Below the pieces are notes generated by a model. It did not search any database. It worked only from the letters and a program-made list of their open reading frames with translations, and had not been told where the DNA came from. From contig JANVCC010000167.1 of assembly GCA_025345505.1 (NCBI GenBank), positions 544,187 to 608,186 of the forward strand: a DNA stretch of 64,000 nucleotides, written 5' to 3'. The first letter of the stretch is position 1. Each line of letters starts with the position of its first letter. The translations under genes and the position numbers were made by a program. Below are positions 59,945-64,000 of the stretch, piece after piece. This stretch comes from Todiramphus chloris collaris (taxonomy: Eukaryota; Chordata; Aves; Coraciiformes; Alcedinidae).

Positions 59945-60501
59945 GTGAGTCAACATTTATTTTATTAAAACATCCTCCTTTGCAAAACAAAAAATGAGTG
60001 CTTCGTGCCAACACGCGCCCTAATTTACTTATTTATTGGAATTTTAATTTCTTATTCTTTTTGGTGGAGAGGAACATTGATGTTACAGCTTCTAGTGATT
60101 TTTAGCACATGTAAGCATAATGCTGTCGTCTTATAAATGCCTTTTCCAAGGGTATCATTTCTGCATTCAATGTGCACTTGCCAGATGGAGCACACTGAGA
60201 ATATGGTTTTGGTTGAAGTGTGAAGATAGCAAAATAATTTCTAAGCAGTCCTCCAAATGCAGTGTTCTGGGCTTGATACATCCGCTGTTTTAAATAATCT
60301 TTTGTGCCTCTTTTTCATTCAGGGTGGGGAGATGGAAGATTGTTTTGTTTGTCTTTTGTTTGACTGAAAAAGACAGAGGTTTTTGACATAGATTTTGTTT
60401 TCCTTGGGCGGGAAAGTAAGTTGTGAGAATAGTGATGAAAAGGAAATACTCTGTGGCTTTAACTCACTGCAGATAATTGCAATGCATTTTTCATACATAA
60501 G
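59945..60501. other. unique DNA, presumed intron
   Basis: AT-rich sequence downstream of the candidate donor. Nothing recognised. Confidence 0.5.
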
Positions 60502-60507
60502 AAGTCA

Positions 60508-60692
60508 TAGAATCATAGAATGGTTTAGGTTGGAAGGGACCTTAAAGACCATCCAGTTCCAATCCCCCTGCCATCGGCAGGGACACCTCCCACTAGAGCA
60601 GGTTGCTCACAGCCCCATCCAGCCTGGGCTGAAACACTTCCAAGGATGGGTCTTCCACCACCTCTCTGGGCAACCTGTTCCAGTGTCTCACC
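60508..60692 (-). mobile_element. CR1 3' end fragment (subfamily A)
   Basis: Minus strand from complemented octamers (TAGAATCATAGAATGG) to CAGTGTCTCACC. AAGTCA is found at both edges (60,502-60,507 and 60,693-60,698), consistent with a 6-bp target duplication. Confidence 0.93.
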
Positions 60693-60698
60693 AAGTCA

Positions 60699-62081
60699 CT
60701 TGGATCCTGATAATTTCTTTAAGATGGCTTCTGTATACCCCTTGGAGATGAGGAATTGGGTTTAGATGCCCCATGTAATCACAGGAGAATGATTGTGCAA
60801 TCTCATAACTCTTTAAGGTAACCAATTTTCTGTTGAAAACAAGATTATTTTCTTTTTTTTTTTCTCATCTAAGACTAGCTAGGTGTTTGCCAACTGCAGT
60901 CACCAGAGCCAGCATAAAGGCAAAGCCAAGAGCTTTAAAAAGAAGCCACAGATCCAAGCTGACTGGTAGACTTCAAGGAGATCTTGTGTGTTTTGGTCTT
61001 CACTAGTGGCCAGTATCAAATCTTCTTCCTGGTGCTATTGCACAAATAAGATGTAAACCCAAATGTTTCTGCTGTTTTGTTAGGAGGTAGGACTAACACA
61101 TAGTACATACTGACTGGTGGGCACTGGTGATGGATGGCCACTAAAGCACTAATGAAACGTGCGTTCTGCTGGCATGTCACGTTCATCTTGGGTAGAGCTG
61201 CTGGAAAAAGTTGACCAGGTGTCAAAGCAGTTTGCTCTGAAGTGGTATGAGAGGAAGTAGCAAAAAGCAGTGCCCAGTAGCCCACTGTGAAAGAGTCTGT
61301 GTGCTGTTGAAACCTCAGGGGCTTCCCAAGGGGAGAAACCATACATTGGATGTGAACTTTGTGGCATCAAGAGTCTCAGTCTGGATGCTCACATCTTTTG
61401 ACTTGCGGACATCCAGTGGAAGCCAAACGTTTATGTAGAAATTAAAACCCTCCTTGTAGTACTACTAAGATATTTTTAACTTCTTAGGGTTTTTGAGGCC
61501 TATTAGATTTGTTCTAAGGAAATTCTTGTTAACAACGCAGCTGCCACCTTGGTTCAATACGTGGACTTTAAAAATGGTGATACTGAATCTTTCTTCTGTG
61601 AATGGGTCTGGGTGAGTTACCCAAAACCCATACAACCATTTTGAATTTTTATTTTGTTGTAAAATTTTAATTTGTGGGTTGAGGAGCAGCTGGGTAAGCT
61701 GCTCTTTGTGGATAACAAGAGTTTTAGATAAACAGTCAACTGCAAAAGCGTGGTTGTTGATAGTGTTGTGCCAGTAAAGGATTTTGTGAGCATGTCTGTA
61801 AAGAACAGTAGCCAAACGGGAGCTGCATGGAATTTTGATGGTGTTGCCTACACGTTAAAATGATTAGCCCACAGTTCTGTCTCTTCATTTCCTCTTGCCA
61901 TGAAAATTGTGTATGTTGAAGAAACTTTTGGAAGAAACCCATTGATGACAATCCCCGCTCTGAGTAGTTTTGCATTGAGTAGTGTATGCAGTGCTAAGAT
62001 GGGAATAATCTGATACTGCTGTCTACTGCCAGTGTGACTTGATCATTTGTCCTTCAGGTCACCAAGATGTCTTAGAGAAAT
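60699..62081. other. unique DNA, presumed intron
   Basis: No repeat or exon recognised. Open frames of 73-116 codons on the minus strand have no domain signature. Confidence 0.5.
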
Positions 62082-62320
62082 TAGAATTATCAGGGTTGGC
62101 AGGGACCTTAAAGACCATCCCGTTCCAACCCCCCTGCCATGGGTAGGGACACCTCCCACTAGAGCAGGTTGCTCACAGCCCCATCCAGCCTGGGCTGAAA
62201 CACTTCCAAGGATGGGGCTGCCACCACCTCTCTGGGCAACCTGTGCCAGTGTCTCACCACCCTCATGGGGAAGAACTTCCTAATGTCTAATCTGACTCTA
62301 CCCACCTCTAGTTTTGATCC
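62082..62320 (-). mobile_element. CR1 3' end fragment (subfamily A)
   Basis: Minus strand. The complement encodes RLDIRKFFPMRVVRHWHRLP and PSLEVFQPRLDGAVSNLL. The tail octamers are reduced to TAGAATTAT. 5'-truncated within ORF2. Confidence 0.93.
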
Positions 62321-63952
62321 ATAGGTCTTTGTCTTAATGTTGTAGCTATTGATACTGCTGTTGATGTTCAAGTGTGGTACTTGGAGCGTGCACCAATGGC
62401 TCTGTTCAATTCTTTCTCTCAGAGTTCAGTGAACATCTAAATCACCTCCTCCAGCTTCATTCTTCCTGATTTAGATTTTTAGGAGGAGTAATCAGTACAA
62501 GTAGACAGCAGGTTTTCAGAAACAGGATACGATAGGTAATCAAAAGACCTCAGGCATCATAAGTAGAGGGTTGCTTGAGTAGTTTTCCTCCCAGTTGGCA
62601 GAATTTTAAGACAAAAGTAAATGTTTTTAAGAGAAATTTAAGGACTTCACGGTCTTGTTCTGGAACTGTAGCTCCACAGAAAAGATTTGTGGGTGTCTTC
62701 AGGCATGTAAATACAGTCCTTTAGCATGTATTTAAAGTTTTGTGTGCGTATGAAGTAGGGATACAGTACTGTAAATGTGTGAAGCAAATCCAATTTGAAA
62801 TTTGGGGTCTTGATGTGCAAGTGTTTAAAGCTTTCGGTGCTTCTTCAGTTACGATTGGTCATTAAGGCACACAAATCCCTTTGAAAGTGCAACTGCATTT
62901 TTCATCCAGCCATTTCCCTACAGGAAAATGCAAGCTCTGTAACTGTGGAAGCTGCACGTGAAATCAGACAGCAAATCTTAAAACGTAGCAGGTAACCATC
63001 AAAGTGAAATTAATTGTGAAGCAGCTTTCAAAACTGGTCAGGAAAAGAAGCATTGGGAGAACAAAAATACTTGGCAATATTAATCTCAAAAGAGCAGGTA
63101 ATGAAAGAACTTAGGATTTATTTTTTTTTTTAGCATGAAAATAAGCTTAGTGCTATGGGTGCTGGGAATTTTGTAAATCTGAGTTAGTAACTTTGGCAGA
63201 AATCACCTGAGGGAAGCTTTGATATATTGATGCAGATGAAAAAAAAAAAGTACCCGGGGTAAAGTAATTTTATTTTTTTTTAGCACTTAGAGAAAGATGA
63301 ATTTTTATTTCTTTAGCAAGTCTTGGCTTGGTATCTGACAACTGGAGTTGGATGTTTTTATGAAACATTGTGGTTTTATGCTGTATTTTTGTAGCACTTT
63401 TTCGTAAGTACTGGTAAAGATTTTGCTTTATATATATATCTATTTTTTTTCTTAGGTTTCTCTTAGGATTGAAACAGTGATGAACATAAGTGCACAAAGA
63501 TAAATTCTGGGTTCTGTTTCTCTTCTTTCTTTAATAGAAAAAGTCCATTTACATTAAATTTGCTGCATGTGATAAATGTAAAACCTTCTTACCTGTTACT
63601 GATGGTGGTGATGTCACGAGCAGCATTTTTCCCATTGGAGATCTTGTTGCCTTAGCATATTTCAGAAGCTGTTTGCTATGTGATCAATGAGATAAAAACA
63701 AAGATTTTTCTGGAAGGGACCTGTAATTCTCACTGCTAAGTGTTGCTCACCTTCCCTGCTCTGCAAGGAGGCTGGCCTTCCAGAAAGTGCTGAGATCTTC
63801 ACTTTCAATTACAGAGTTTGCAGTGGGACCACTTGAACAACTCTGATTTTAACAAAATTCACTGGAAATGCCCATAAAAAAAGATATTTTCCTGCTTTTA
63901 CTTTTTTTTTCTTGTAATTTTTTTTCTTTAATTCTATGTTCTATATCTTTTC
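62321..63952. other. unique AT-rich DNA, presumed intron
   Basis: T runs near 63,120-63,132 and 63,904-63,927 and a TA run at 63,430-63,438. No gene signal. Confidence 0.55.
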
Positions 63953-64000
63953 TTTCCTCCCTTCCTCCCTTCCTCCCTTCCTCCCTTCCTCCCTTCCTCC
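63953..64000 (+). repeat. CTTCCTCC octamer array running off the window
   Basis: Six units of CTTCCTCC (the first reads TTTCCTCC), continuing past the right edge. A pure polypyrimidine/polypurine tract. Confidence 0.95.

Noticed and set aside
1..64000. CRISPR-like regularly spaced repeats
   Set aside because: The repeated octamers at CR1 ends and the 34-bp unit are transposon parts without unique spacers; the DNA is vertebrate.

Overview
The window is nuclear DNA from a bird. At least 31 copies or fragments of the avian CR1 LINE retrotransposon lie in it on both strands, recognised by their ORF2 protein remnants and by 3' ends made of repeated ATTCTATG-like octamers. By my tally they cover about 18-19 kb of the 64 kb (roughly 29%), far above a chicken-like level. 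Together with a nearly complete CR1 and an ERVL-like solo LTR whose ends resemble those of non-galliform birds, this suggests a CR1-rich lineage such as Piciformes (woodpeckers and allies). The lineage is an inference. No intact conventional protein-coding gene is visible.

Region by region: 1-18.8 kb is gene-poor AT-rich DNA with CR1 fragments, including two nested cases: a plus-strand CR1 inside a minus-strand CR1 at 4.5-5.5 kb, and a minus-strand CR1 inside a long plus-strand CR1 ORF2 copy at 11.0-13.25 kb. 18.8-23.6 kb holds an almost full-length CR1 with a 5' leader, ORF1 (zinc-knuckle-like Cys motif, coiled coil, proline-rich modules, SGNH-type esterase) and ORF2 (endonuclease plus reverse transcriptase). 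I count only one nonsense codon and three frameshifts in it. 23.6-29.4 kb has more CR1 fragments, a 47-nt T run and a 17-nt G run. 29.5-30.24 kb is a CpG island ending in an assembly gap of exactly 100 Ns (30,242-30,341). It is followed by about 450 bp that is strikingly G+T rich on the plus strand.

From 30 kb to the right edge the plus strand carries more and longer T runs than A runs. With the G/T skew just after the CpG island, this suggests that a gene on the plus strand starts in the island and that the rest of the window is its 5' introns. Inside that presumed intron, 53.3-60.5 kb is free of CR1. It contains a candidate second promoter (54.4-55.06 kb) with a perfect CRE, a near-perfect RFX X-box and a MARE-like site, followed by a strong splice donor. 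It also contains a candidate 120-bp non-coding or start-codon exon (59,825-59,944) and a weaker candidate exon (53,922-54,056). I do not recognise the gene. An 809-bp ERVL-like solo LTR with a 5-bp target duplication lies at 51,160-51,968.

No bacterial-type operon, CRISPR array, tRNA or rRNA was found, and I see no convincing new defence-like or enzymatic system. The most informative signals are the gapped CpG-island promoter, the candidate alternative promoter and exons, and the structure of the CR1 copies (nesting, target duplications, internal tandem amplification, altered catalytic residues).
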